A stretch of DNA of 40,443 nt from Candidatus Zhuqueibacterota bacterium (GCA_016931935.1 JAFGDW010000295.1:1-40443); one strand, 5' to 3'; counted from the first letter of the stretch, positions 1 through 9,259 are shown. Notes: generated from the sequence alone by a model not told the origin. Numbers and translations: made by a program.

Positions 1-69
1 CGTCCTTCGGCGCATTGTTTTTATAAGACTTAATAAATTTCTATTCGCGTCCATTCGCGTAATTCGCGG

Positions 70-87
70 TTTTTAGAATGGGCTCAT
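70..87. repeat. Solo copy of the terminal repeat of the 1709-1902 element
   Basis: This 18-base segment matches the right-hand terminal repeat at 1885-1902 at 16 of 18 positions, in the same orientation, and abuts the GH39 stop codon. The left end of the corresponding element, if present, lies outside or is degraded: the preceding bases (about 41-69) instead hold three near-tandem copies of an ATTCGCG word. GH39 is therefore bracketed by inverted copies of this end (70-87 and 1709-1726). Confidence 0.6.
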
Positions 88-1677
88 TTATTGCTTTTTT
101 AACGTTATAAGAAAGACATCATTCTCACGCATTTCCAATTCTTTTATGAATGGCGTTCCTTTCTTTACCTTAATTTTTTCACTGGAAATTGCAGAACCAT
201 CATTCAGTTCTTTAATTTTCCGAACCTGTTCTTTAGTTAGCTGATTCGGCTTGCCCATATCAAAATAGGTTGTGTAGGAATCGTTTACGCGGTAGCCGAT
301 TTGGTAGACTTCAACCAAGTACTTTTCAGCCGGCAGTTCAGAAATATGTATTTTTACTTTTCCGTTGGCTTTCGATGGCAAATCCCGGATGTAATAATCC
401 TGATTATTGACCGAATCTCCCGGAAATGTATAAGTAAAATCCCAGAGCAGAATCTGGATGTTTCCCTGCTCATCCTTGCACGTCCACGATGCAGAATCGG
501 CATTGCTCAGCTCCGTCGTGCCGAGTTGATTCATGTATTTGTAGGCATAGAAAGCAGGCTTGTTAATGGCCTGATAATTTAACAGTCCAAACCCGCCATG
601 AAATGGCGTGAAGCGAGGGCCCGGCTCTTCAAAAATATCGGTGAACACCCAATATGACATCGACGTCGCAGCGTCGCCAACCCGTTTGATTTTATCGAGG
701 ATGTAGGCAGCCTGATGATAGCTATCATGAATGGGATCGGCAGGCGTGTAGGAAGAGCTCCATTCAGTATAATGCAGTTCCAGGCCAGGCATCGAAGAAC
801 CATCTATTTCTTTGCGCGAATTTAAAACATCGATGCTTAAACTCATCGGATTGCTATCAAGGATGGTTCCGGCTTGGCCATACTCATCGAGAAATCCTTG
901 TTTAACGCCATACGCGTGGGTGCTGATAAAATCGACCGGAAGATCATTCTTTTTACAGAAGTCAATTAGCTCAACTTCCCATGCCGCGCCCGCGGTGGCG
1001 GGTCCGCCAACCCGATAGTCTTTGTTGACACTTTTCACAGCGATCGCCGAATGCTGATATAATTTAAAATAGTCATCCATCGTTCCCGTCCAGAACCATG
1101 GCGTCAGATTGGGTTCGTTCCACACTTCAAAATACCATTTTTTTACTTCGTCTGCGCCATAGCGTTCGGTGAAATGCAGCGTTAACTGGCGGATCAGCTC
1201 TTGCCATTTTGTGTAATCTTTCGGTGGCGTGACATTGCCCCGCCACCAAAAGATCGTCTCGTCGCCGCTTGCCAATGCATTGGGCATGAAACCGATTTCA
1301 ACAAACGGTATCATGTTGATGCTGAGAATGAAATCATATAACACGTCGATATACTGAAAGTTATACTGGGGATTGCCATCTCTATCTTCGCGGTAAACGC
1401 CCATATCGTCGGTTAACAGGCCGTGCATGCGAATATATTTGAAATCGCATTGTTGCTTCACATATTTTAATTGCTGCTGCCAATCTGCCCGCAAGCCCTC
1501 ATTGGCTCTACCCGCGCCAATGCATTCTTTGAACATCATATTCATTGGGCCTTTGACCTGATTGAAATCAATATTAATTGTGCGATCAGGCGAGCTGGAT
1601 TGTGCAAATGTGTTGGACATACAAATACATAAAAATATAAGCGGAATTGTCGCACACGTTTTCAATCGATGTTTCAT
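88..1677 (-). CDS. GH39 family glycoside hydrolase, probable secreted beta-xylosidase
   Basis: The 529-residue protein starts with a signal peptide (about residues 1-26, ending FAQ) followed by a (beta/alpha)8 clan-A fold. The motif WNEPN gives the acid/base Glu188, and HYTEW gives the likely nucleophile Glu305; both are the expected GH39 catalytic motifs. A short beta-rich region follows to the C terminus. Family members mainly release xylose from the non-reducing ends of xylo-oligosaccharides, which fits the xylanase (GH10) and other debranching enzymes in the cluster. A few GH39 members act on other glycosides, so the substrate is inferred. It is the last gene of the run inside the window and lies between copies of an inverted-repeat end (70-87 and 1709-1726), so it may have a history separate from its neighbours. 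Confidence 0.85.
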   Translation of the reverse strand: MKHRLKTCATIPLIFLCICMSNTFAQSSSPDRTINIDFNQVKGPMNMMFKECIGAGRANEGLRADWQQQLKYVKQQCDFKYIRMHGLLTDDMGVYREDRDGNPQYNFQYIDVLYDFILSINMIPFVEIGFMPNALASGDETIFWWRGNVTPPKDYTKWQELIRQLTLHFTERYGADEVKKWYFEVWNEPNLTPWFWTGTMDDYFKLYQHSAIAVKSVNKDYRVGGPATAGAAWEVELIDFCKKNDLPVDFISTHAYGVKQGFLDEYGQAGTILDSNPMSLSIDVLNSRKEIDGSSMPGLELHYTEWSSSYTPADPIHDSYHQAAYILDKIKRVGDAATSMSYWVFTDIFEEPGPRFTPFHGGFGLLNYQAINKPAFYAYKYMNQLGTTELSNADSASWTCKDEQGNIQILLWDFTYTFPGDSVNNQDYYIRDLPSKANGKVKIHISELPAEKYLVEVYQIGYRVNDSYTTYFDMGKPNQLTKEQVRKIKELNDGSAISSEKIKVKKGTPFIKELEMRENDVFLITLKKQ

Positions 1678-1708
1678 AGAAAAATCCTTTTCTTATTAAT
1701 TTTAATAG

Positions 1709-1902
1709 ATGAGTCTACTCTAAAAAGGGGCTAAAGCCCAAAGCTATATGAGTTTTTTTATCATCCCCATCCTGAAGGATGGGATTAGTCAGACGATCTA
1801 ACATATATTAAATCAGATGACTAACTCCGCCATTCATGGCGGTGAAAAATGGCTGGATTGTTCAACTTTTAAGTCCTTTAGGGATTTTTAGAGTGGACTC
1901 AT
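1709..1902. repeat. MITE-like palindromic element with 18-bp terminal inverted repeats
   Basis: The ends 1709-1726 and 1885-1902 are inverted copies with one mismatch in 18, and the similarity continues imperfectly inward (CTAAAAA plus TAAAG blocks). Two internal hairpins are clear: CCCATCC/GGATGGG with a TGAA loop (1766-1783) and CCGCCAT/ATGGCGG with a 2-base loop (1827-1842). Flanking the centre are partly inverted TTAGTCA words. There is no open reading frame of note and no clean target-site duplication. It fills nearly all of the gap between GH127 and GH39. Structure suggests a non-autonomous mobile element or REP-type repeat; mobility is inferred. Confidence 0.6.
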
Positions 1903-1919
1903 GGATAGAATAATCGTCA

Positions 1920-4310
1920 TTAATTGTTTTTATCCGCTCTTAATAATCTCACTATATATACAGGACCGGCAGTGTTTCCTGGCAGTGGCTGAAATCTTAC
2001 CCGAATATGACTTTTTCCGTTTACCATAGCATCCGGTATGGAATAAATCACATCTTTAAATTGTGACAGATTCCACACACCGGTGTTATCTTCCGTGACA
2101 AGCTTTTCACCATCAATTAGAATATCCAATTTACGGCCGCCCCATTCGGCGCCCCAATAGCGCACGAACAGGCTTAAGTTAATTTCTGAGTTTGTAGTTA
2201 AATCGTAACTAAAATATCCGTTATCGCGCGCGCTGCGCCAAAATTCATTAAATTGGTTGCCTTTATCGGATTTCTCCTGCTGCATGGCATGGTCGGTTTC
2301 CGGTTGCTGCTCGCCAGTTGCGACAAAATCGATGGTGCGCTTTTCCAGGGCAAGCTTGTGTTTTTCAATTTTCGCCAACGAATCCACATAGGCTTTGTAA
2401 TTGTCATTTGTCAGGGCAAGCCAATACATCATGTAACGGGCGTCATGGATGTGGCTGAACGGCTCCAATGTCAGTTCCATCGGATTGATCATTTTCACGT
2501 CGAGTTTGAAGTGTAATGGCTGGCCATCTACCGGCGTTAATTTATCCGCGATATGTTGCAAATCATCATCAACAAGAATGGGCGCCTGATTCACCGGCAG
2601 ATAATCACCGGAGGCGTACTGTCCCCAGCGGCCGTCGTCGGCAATCAGTCCTTTTAAATCTTCAGTTCCGGTTTTGGCGCCAAGCAATATCGGGCCGTGC
2701 ATAAACGCGATGTACTCAGGAACATTGGGCATATGTTCGATACGATTGTGCATCGGCAAAGCGATTTCCAATACATCGCCTTTTTTCCATTTTCTGTCAA
2801 TACTGACGTAGGACGAAGGTTGCGCGGAAAAGTTAACATCCTTACCATTGACCATTATTTTCAATGCGCCGTTGCTCACCCACCCCGGATAGCGGACCAA
2901 TAGCTTAAATTTGGCAGCGCCCTCGGTAACTGTGAGTTTGGTTTGTTCTTCATTTGGGAAATTTGTTTCCTGTTTGATTGTGACGCCTTTTTCTTTCCAG
3001 TTGAGTTCGGAGGCAATGAAAAGGTTCAGGAATAGCGAATCATTCGAATGCGTGTAGATAAACTGGTTGTATTTGCCATGATTTTCCATGCCGGTGCCAA
3101 CGCAGCACCACATGGCTTCATTTGGCGCCGAGTAAACCCGGTAATGCCGCGGACGCGCTGGCGTGAAATAAACATAGCCGCCGTGTTCGGGATGTTGCGT
3201 GGAAAGAACATGATTGTATATCGTGCGCTCGTAGTAGTCAATATATTTTGCCGCTGGGTGCTCCCGAAACAAATCTTCCGTTAATTTGAGCATATTGTAT
3301 GAATTGCACGATTCCGGCCCATCGTTGACATTGACAAAATCGATGCAGCCTGCCACGCTAGGGAAATGCTCTCTTCGGCTATTGCCGCCGAACGCAAGCG
3401 TGCGATTCGCGACCACCGTTTCCCAGAAAAAGCGGGCTGCGTTATCGTATTTCTCATCATGACTGATTTCAGCGATGCGTTCGAACCCGGTGAATTTAGG
3501 AATCTGAGTGTTGGCATGTTTGTTATCGAGATTATCAATGCCTTCTGACAGCGGATCGAGCAGCGCCCGATGCGAATAGCGTTTGGCCGCTGTCAGATAT
3601 TTTTCATCGTCAGTGATCTGATAAGCGTCGGCGAACATCTCGTTGATGCCGCCATGTTCCACATTTAGCATCGCTTCCATTTGTTCATCAGACAAACTAG
3701 CAGTTAGATCGATGCCCCAATCACAGAATTTCAGGAATATCGTTCTGGCGTCTTCATTATCGCAATAGAGCCAGGCATCGCGCAGACCGGCGAACATTTT
3801 GTGCACGTTGTAAAAGGGCGCCCACGACGTAAAATAGACTCTAAAATCGCCCTTTTTAAAAGCTGACCATAATTTGGCGCTATTCGGAAATCCGCCGACA
3901 TAGCCAATGCCCCATTCCGGATTGTTTACCGCGTTTGCTTCCTGGCAGGCTTTGAGTTCCGCAATCATATATTCCATGCGTTTTCTGCACTCTTTGTTTC
4001 CCGTCGCGGCATAATTCATCGCCATGGCTGTGAGGTAGTGTCCACCGACATGGCCATCAAGCCCGTCCCAATTTGGGTAGCATTCGGCCTTTTGGGATAG
4101 TCCCGCTTCTTTGCGGTAAGGCGCGAGCAGACGATCAACATCGTACTTTAAGAGCACCTCAATGTTTAAGTCGCGGGCATGTTTGAATGGGCCATCGAGT
4201 AATTGCACATCACCCAATGGAAATTCGTTTGAATAGAGTTTATCCTGAGCGTTTAAATTTATTAAGCCAAAAAAACAATAGATCGTGATAAAAAAAGTTA
4301 TATTTTTCAT
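1920..4310 (-). CDS. GH127 family (DUF1680) glycoside hydrolase, probable beta-L-arabinofuranosidase
   Basis: The chosen start is an ATG five codons inside the longest frame (which opens at 4325), because GGAG lies at a good distance before it and a signal peptide (ending NAQ) begins there. GH127 enzymes remove beta-L-arabinofuranose using a zinc-bound cysteine nucleophile. The expected residues are visible: Glu333 and Cys335 in PESC, and Cys402-Cys403 in MWCCVG, matching the Glu-x-Cys and Cys-Cys zinc ligands of the family; Glu314 in the GGNSRRE segment is the likely acid/base. The (alpha/alpha)6 barrel covers roughly residues 30-480, followed by beta-sandwich regions to residue 796. It would act on arabinose side chains in the periplasm or outside the cell. 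Substrate within the family is inferred. Confidence 0.87.
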   Translation of the reverse strand: MKNITFFITIYCFFGLINLNAQDKLYSNEFPLGDVQLLDGPFKHARDLNIEVLLKYDVDRLLAPYRKEAGLSQKAECYPNWDGLDGHVGGHYLTAMAMNYAATGNKECRKRMEYMIAELKACQEANAVNNPEWGIGYVGGFPNSAKLWSAFKKGDFRVYFTSWAPFYNVHKMFAGLRDAWLYCDNEDARTIFLKFCDWGIDLTASLSDEQMEAMLNVEHGGINEMFADAYQITDDEKYLTAAKRYSHRALLDPLSEGIDNLDNKHANTQIPKFTGFERIAEISHDEKYDNAARFFWETVVANRTLAFGGNSRREHFPSVAGCIDFVNVNDGPESCNSYNMLKLTEDLFREHPAAKYIDYYERTIYNHVLSTQHPEHGGYVYFTPARPRHYRVYSAPNEAMWCCVGTGMENHGKYNQFIYTHSNDSLFLNLFIASELNWKEKGVTIKQETNFPNEEQTKLTVTEGAAKFKLLVRYPGWVSNGALKIMVNGKDVNFSAQPSSYVSIDRKWKKGDVLEIALPMHNRIEHMPNVPEYIAFMHGPILLGAKTGTEDLKGLIADDGRWGQYASGDYLPVNQAPILVDDDLQHIADKLTPVDGQPLHFKLDVKMINPMELTLEPFSHIHDARYMMYWLALTNDNYKAYVDSLAKIEKHKLALEKRTIDFVATGEQQPETDHAMQQEKSDKGNQFNEFWRSARDNGYFSYDLTTNSEINLSLFVRYWGAEWGGRKLDILIDGEKLVTEDNTGVWNLSQFKDVIYSIPDAMVNGKSHIRVRFQPLPGNTAGPVYIVRLLRADKNN

Positions 4311-4477
4311 ATTTTTCTCCGACATCGTTATCCATTTACAGCACGTCCCTCAATTTGGCTGCTTAGACAACTTGTCTTTTTCGCTTGCCAAAGCCATAAT
4401 AAAGTGTAATAATCTTTAAATCAATTCTGATTACCCGTTCATATGCTATTTAGACAAATTAATATAAATGCTCGCAA

Positions 4478-7447
4478 TTATTCTAGCCGTTTATTTTCCG
4501 GCGGGCCGAAATAACTAGGCGGTAATGAACGATCACTCATCATCACTTTTTCAACAACAATGCCGGGGTCTACCATGCGAATTTTCAAGGTATGGGGTCC
4601 TGCTGTTTTGATAGTATGGGAAGATTTGAGAATACGCGCATTGTCCATGGTAAAACCGGACCACCAGTTTTTGCCAAGAAATGTCTCGGCGTCCCGATCC
4701 GCGAAGATATCCAGTACTTGTAGCGCTTCATCGTCAAAAAAGACCGCGATGCGCATACCGCGATCAGGAACGAAATCCATAACAGGGCCGAGAATCAGGG
4801 TCACTTCAAATGCGCCGTCCGTTGGCAGATAGACCGGATATTCAAGTTGTGGCGCTGGCCGGGGCGGCAAGATGCTTTTTGCTGTTACCGGAAAGATAGA
4901 CATGCCGTATTCTCCCCGTCCATAGTCGGAAATTTTTTCCCACTTGACGCCCTGAACTTCACTGTTTTCAGCCGCATCCTGGACGGCAATGGAAATAGGG
5001 CCGGCCAAACATGCAAATCGTCCCTTGGCCTGACGAGCTTGCTCTTTAGTTGCTTTAATTGCTTTGACATGCACCATCACTGGCTCACGTTTTCCGGTGA
5101 TGGAAATCAGACCCGAAGACTCGCCAACTGGCGCTTTTTCCCAGTCGATCTCTACCCAATAACGCTGGTCCAGGCGTGCAACCGTATCCTTGGACAACAC
5201 AATCCAGGATTTGTCAGCGCTGATTTCGAACGAAATTGGACGTGTACCCTCGGCAAAGATTTCCACATAGGAACGCTGCTGCTGGAAAGAGTCAAAAACA
5301 GGCAAAACCGCATCGCCCCAATGATCAGGCCAGGCGCTGATATCGCCTTCGATAGCCACACCATAATTGTCGTTGTCTGCTGGCAAAATTTCCGAAACCG
5401 CCGGCATGGAATTAACCCGAGGCGGCTGCCAATCGTATTGGCCGAGATGGGTCTGATCCATTAAATGATTCCATTTCCCGTCCGCCAATTCGGTATTATA
5501 ATAATCGCTAAGCGCCTGATCCTGTTTAAAAAGCGCCCGCACCCGCTCGGCTTCTACATTGGCGCTCAAACGGCCCTGCCGCGCATATAATAGATTGCGT
5601 CCGGCCGCGATCTGCATTTCCGCGACAATGGCCGATGCCTTGGCCGGATGTAGTACCAACTGATAGAAGGCATCTTTTTGTTCCTCAGGGATGATATTGT
5701 AAAGCGCTTCCGCTCTTCCAGCAACATCTTTCCAGGCCGCCTCAACACGCTCGGCCTCGCGAAAATGGATCGCACTGTAGGTGTGAGGCGTAACGAGTTC
5801 CGGTTTGCGCCAGCCATTATATTTGGCATAACGGGAGACGATGTCGGCGATTTCAGTGGCGTGTTCCGGGCCGAATTCCCGCTCCGCCCAGCGCTTCGTG
5901 TAGGGGAAAACGTCATCTTTTGTGATGGCATCGGGATTCCAGGCCATGCGCAGGAAAAACTCGATGGGCAATTCCAGCGGTTTGAGATCGCCGACATTGA
6001 CAATCCAGATTTGATTGGCGCCATATTTATGGGCGAGATTCATCTGCTCCCAAATCTTGGGCAAGGGATTGGTATTGATCCACTGATAGGCAAACGGTCC
6101 GCCATGCATATCGATATGATAATAAATCCCTGCGCCGCCTTTACGATTCCGCTCCTCCGGTGTTGGCAGCCGCCGCAGCATGCCGTTGTTATCGTCCGTC
6201 CACAGCAGCGTTACATCATCGGGCACGCGCAGACCAGCGTCGTAATATTTTTTGACTTCGGTAAAAAGGGCCCAGAGTTGGGGCACAGTGGCCGGATCGG
6301 TCTGCATCTCATCGGCGATAATCTCCCGCTGATCAGCCATAATGCCCTCGAGTAGTTTGATATCCGATTCGAGACTACCTGTCGTCACCATACCTTCATC
6401 GCCATCGCCGCGCATCCCGATAGTGATGAGATTCTCGTACTTTTTGTTGCGTGAAATCCCTTCCCTAAAAAAAACTTTTAGCGCTTCTTTATTGGCGGCA
6501 TAATTCCACTGCCCGTTTCCGTACTGCTCCCTGCGTTTCGTCCACTCCTTGTGCGCCCGCATCATCGGTTCGTGGTGCGAAGTGCCCATGACAATACCGT
6601 ATTCATCGGCCAAACGGGGATTCTCAGGGTCGTCTTCATTGAAGGCTGAATTCCACATGGCCGGCCACAAATAATTGGCACGCAAACGTAATAATAATTC
6701 AAAGACTTTGGTGTAGAATTTTGCATTCATTCCCCCGAATTTCTCTTCCGTCCAACGGCCCAGACACGGCCATTCATCGTTCAGAAAAATCCCCCGGTAT
6801 TTTACAGCCGGTTCTCCTGAAGCATACCGGCCAGGAATAATGTAGGCTTGATCTCGTTTTCTCGCCGGCACATCGGCCCACCAGTACCACGGCGACACAC
6901 CGAGCTGCTCCGACAGTTCGTAAATCCCGTAAATGGTGCCCCGTTTGTCACTCCCGGCAATTACCAATGCTTGTTTGATACCAGGCTTCGGATTATCGAT
7001 GGTGGTAATAACAAAACTTTCCCATTTTCCCTTGAGATCGCGCACATCGAGTTTTCCGGAATTGGCAAGTCCATCGATGAATGCACTCTTTCCCAAAGTG
7101 CCGATGATCACCGGATAGGCATCAGCAACATCATCATTGGATAATTGCGGTCTTTGCCCGGTGACACGTTCGATATCGGTTTGAAGATCGCCAATGGCGC
7201 GCAGAACGCCTTTGTAATCAAGCGAGTCGCACCAAAGCCCGGCTGTTCGATTTGCGGTTACCAGAGGAAATGCCATTGTATTCGCTGCTGAATCGATTGC
7301 AAATATCTTCGTTATACCTGCTTCAGCTTGAACGAAAGCACAGAAACACAATAGGAAAACAAAACCATTTAAAAACAAGGAACGTTTCTTTACACCACAC
7401 CCATGTAATTGACTTATTGCACTATTCATCACTTTTTTCGATTTCAT
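4478..7447 (-). CDS. GH115 family xylan alpha-1,2-glucuronidase
   Basis: The 989-residue protein matches GH115 along its whole length: a long N-terminal domain, the core motif region FLNDEWPCLGRW and YLWPAMWNSAF (near residues 220-265), the MGTSHHEPM segment, and a C-terminal beta domain ending in PSYFGPPE, a typical family ending. GH115 enzymes cut alpha-1,2-linked (4-O-methyl)glucuronic acid from xylan, both inside and at chain ends. A hydrophobic stretch around residues 22-42 is a signal peptide; the start here leaves a rather long N-region (about 20 residues) and the upstream Shine-Dalgarno signal is weak, so an internal start at the second ATG (seven codons in) is possible. It pairs logically with GH10 and GH43 nearby. 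Confidence 0.9.
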   Translation of the reverse strand: MKSKKVMNSAISQLHGCGVKKRSLFLNGFVFLLCFCAFVQAEAGITKIFAIDSAANTMAFPLVTANRTAGLWCDSLDYKGVLRAIGDLQTDIERVTGQRPQLSNDDVADAYPVIIGTLGKSAFIDGLANSGKLDVRDLKGKWESFVITTIDNPKPGIKQALVIAGSDKRGTIYGIYELSEQLGVSPWYWWADVPARKRDQAYIIPGRYASGEPAVKYRGIFLNDEWPCLGRWTEEKFGGMNAKFYTKVFELLLRLRANYLWPAMWNSAFNEDDPENPRLADEYGIVMGTSHHEPMMRAHKEWTKRREQYGNGQWNYAANKEALKVFFREGISRNKKYENLITIGMRGDGDEGMVTTGSLESDIKLLEGIMADQREIIADEMQTDPATVPQLWALFTEVKKYYDAGLRVPDDVTLLWTDDNNGMLRRLPTPEERNRKGGAGIYYHIDMHGGPFAYQWINTNPLPKIWEQMNLAHKYGANQIWIVNVGDLKPLELPIEFFLRMAWNPDAITKDDVFPYTKRWAEREFGPEHATEIADIVSRYAKYNGWRKPELVTPHTYSAIHFREAERVEAAWKDVAGRAEALYNIIPEEQKDAFYQLVLHPAKASAIVAEMQIAAGRNLLYARQGRLSANVEAERVRALFKQDQALSDYYNTELADGKWNHLMDQTHLGQYDWQPPRVNSMPAVSEILPADNDNYGVAIEGDISAWPDHWGDAVLPVFDSFQQQRSYVEIFAEGTRPISFEISADKSWIVLSKDTVARLDQRYWVEIDWEKAPVGESSGLISITGKREPVMVHVKAIKATKEQARQAKGRFACLAGPISIAVQDAAENSEVQGVKWEKISDYGRGEYGMSIFPVTAKSILPPRPAPQLEYPVYLPTDGAFEVTLILGPVMDFVPDRGMRIAVFFDDEALQVLDIFADRDAETFLGKNWWSGFTMDNARILKSSHTIKTAGPHTLKIRMVDPGIVVEKVMMSDRSLPPSYFGPPENKRLE

Positions 7448-7514
7448 AATTTCTAATTTAATTTAAATAAAACTTTCTAATCAGACCATTGAGTTTTGTT
7501 GAAGGTTAGCTGTA

Positions 7515-8945
7515 TCATGGTGACTTTTTAAATCTCCACCAGTCGAAATTGAACAAATCTTTTTCTCCCCTGAACACGAAAAACACGTCGTGAACACCTT
7601 TAATATTTTTGAGCGGTGTAGTGTTGGTTTTCCAAATGTCACCTTCACCAGAAGCATTTACATTTAACGTTCCCAATATTGGTCCATCGATTTTGTCGGT
7701 ATGTATTTCAATTTTCCCACCATATAACGAAGCCACACTAACTTCAACCGATGCTGTTCCTGATGAAAAATCCACGCCTTGCACTTTAAAGTAATCGCCA
7801 TTGTGAATAGCCGTCACAAAGAGTCTGTCAGCGATTTTCTTGCCCTTGTCCCATGGAATATTGCGTTCCCATTCAGTGGCAGATTCCGTCTTAATTCCCT
7901 CGCTAAAAGCCATGGTTTCAGCTTCGTTTTTTATGTATGGATTTAAAGTTCCAACTTGCGTGATTGTTGTCTCAGCCCACCAGGGGAGTTTAATTATAGA
8001 CCCATCTTCATTAAAAGTCATTTTCGCTGCACATATCGAACGCCTTTCATTATGCTTCGACATGGTTTGCTTCAGAATGGCATAATTAAACCCGAACACA
8101 TACCAGTTTCCTTTGTAGGTTATAATTCCGGGATGGTTTCCATTCGACCTGTCGTCAGGATCCATGATGGTCCCCTTGCATTTCCACGGCCCCGTCGGGC
8201 TGTTACTCATCGCATATCCGATTCCTTCGGGGCAGCAGCGGGACGCCCAGGCAAGGTAGTAAAGGTTATTCCTTTTCCAAATCCAGGGACCTTCCGTGAA
8301 TGATGCCTCCGGTGGAGTTCCTGTAAAGTCGATGGATGCAATCTGAATGTCGCCAGCAAGCGAAATCATATCTTCATTAAGTTTTGCATAATAACAGGGA
8401 CCGTTCCCACCCCAATACATGTAGGCTTGCCCATCATCATCGATGAATACGGTAGGATCGTAGTCGCCATGATTTTCACGAAAGATTAAAGGTTTGCCGA
8501 TGGCGTCGGCAAACGGCCCGTACGGACTGGGTGAAACGGCTACCCCAATGGCCATTTTTCCCTGATAAATTGTCGGACAATATAAATAAAAGCTGTCATT
8601 TCTGGCAATACACTGAGGCGCCCACGCACTGTGGCCATCGGCCCAGGTGAATGTCCGATACGGTTCTTTCACACCGGCAATAGTTCCATGGTCAGTCCAA
8701 TTGACCATATCGGTGGAAGTGTATAGCATCCAATTATACATTTTAAAACCAAAAGCATCGTCCTCGTCGTGGCTGGTATAAAGAAAAACTGTATCGTTAT
8801 AAACCATCGGCGCGGGATCGGCGGTATATTTGGTTTGGATAATAGGATTTTGACCATAACATATCGTTTGCAAAACAGTTAATAAGGTCATTGCAACGCA
8901 TATTAAAAATAGACTTTTTCGATTTTTTTTGATTGAGCTATCCAT
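7515..8945 (-). CDS. GH43 family arabinofuranosidase/xylosidase with C-terminal CBM6
   Basis: The five-bladed propeller of GH43 carries its three acidic residues (numbering from the chosen start): Asp43 in ADPAP (base), Asp163 in DYDPT (pKa modulator) and Glu218 in TEGPW (acid). A beta-sandwich beginning near residue 340 with IKNEAETM and ending NFDWWRF is a CBM6. This pairing is common in enzymes that remove arabinose from arabinoxylan. I place the start at 8945 because the signal peptide (ending CYGQ) begins there. The frame stays open upstream through an ATG at 9002 and on into a decayed GH2 tail, so the extra upstream codons are remnant, not protein. The two ATGs are preceded by nearly the same bases (AATAAAAATA versus GATAAAAATA). 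Alternative activity: exo-beta-xylosidase. Confidence 0.85.
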   Translation of the reverse strand: MDSSIKKNRKSLFLICVAMTLLTVLQTICYGQNPIIQTKYTADPAPMVYNDTVFLYTSHDEDDAFGFKMYNWMLYTSTDMVNWTDHGTIAGVKEPYRTFTWADGHSAWAPQCIARNDSFYLYCPTIYQGKMAIGVAVSPSPYGPFADAIGKPLIFRENHGDYDPTVFIDDDGQAYMYWGGNGPCYYAKLNEDMISLAGDIQIASIDFTGTPPEASFTEGPWIWKRNNLYYLAWASRCCPEGIGYAMSNSPTGPWKCKGTIMDPDDRSNGNHPGIITYKGNWYVFGFNYAILKQTMSKHNERRSICAAKMTFNEDGSIIKLPWWAETTITQVGTLNPYIKNEAETMAFSEGIKTESATEWERNIPWDKGKKIADRLFVTAIHNGDYFKVQGVDFSSGTASVEVSVASLYGGKIEIHTDKIDGPILGTLNVNASGEGDIWKTNTTPLKNIKGVHDVFFVFRGEKDLFNFDWWRFKKSP

Positions 8946-9032
8946 TATTTTTATCGTTATAGTTTTCCAAAATTTCTCTAATCTTTTTTTGTCAGGTTTC
9001 ATTATTTTTATTGTTACTTGACATCTGAACAA

Positions 9033-9252
9033 AAAAAAATTGTTTCCCTGCCTACGTGAATATCAACCGAAGCGGCCGGAAAAACGGTAACATTAGAATA
9101 GTCGTTATATTCAATTGGAAGAATTTCGTTTCCATCTTTTGCTGATTTGAACGGTCTGATCGTAAATCCAAGTCTGTAGTCTTTTTACCCGGTCCAATAA
9201 AGTACGGCTCATGCCGCCATCCGCCCCGGCTGTCATCACCGGGGCGCGATGT
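9033..9252 (-). pseudogene. Decayed C-terminal tail of a GH2 beta-galactosidase
   Basis: Reading from about 9240 downward gives GDDSRGGWRHEPYFIGPGKK, then after a one-base shift near 9178 the other frame gives YRLGFTIRPF. This mirrors the end of the intact GH2 gene next door ([13 protein letters not shown] then YRYGFTL). The DNA over about 40 bases (9200-9240 versus 10577-10617) is roughly 78% identical by eye. The rest of the GH2 gene is absent: the GH10 stop codon lies about 20 bases upstream. The second frame then runs open into GH43. It reads as the scar of a lost paralogue between GH10 and GH43. Confidence 0.7.
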
Positions 9253-9259
9253 CAAATGC

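Noticed and set aside
41..72. Possible CRISPR-like or iteron array
   Set aside because: The ATTCGCG words are only 7-8 bases, with almost no spacers and no cas or replication gene nearby.
4326..4477. GH115-GH127 gap checked for a terminator or promoter
   Set aside because: AT-rich with no clear inverted repeat, U-tract or promoter match.
5678..6355. Plus-strand frame of 225 codons opposite GH115
   Set aside because: Fully inside the GH115 coding region with no independent evidence such as a ribosome-binding site or family motif.
9033..9252. Possible small gene between GH10 and GH43
   Set aside because: The only protein similarity is to the GH2 C-terminal tail and it needs a frameshift to be read, so it is called a remnant rather than a gene.
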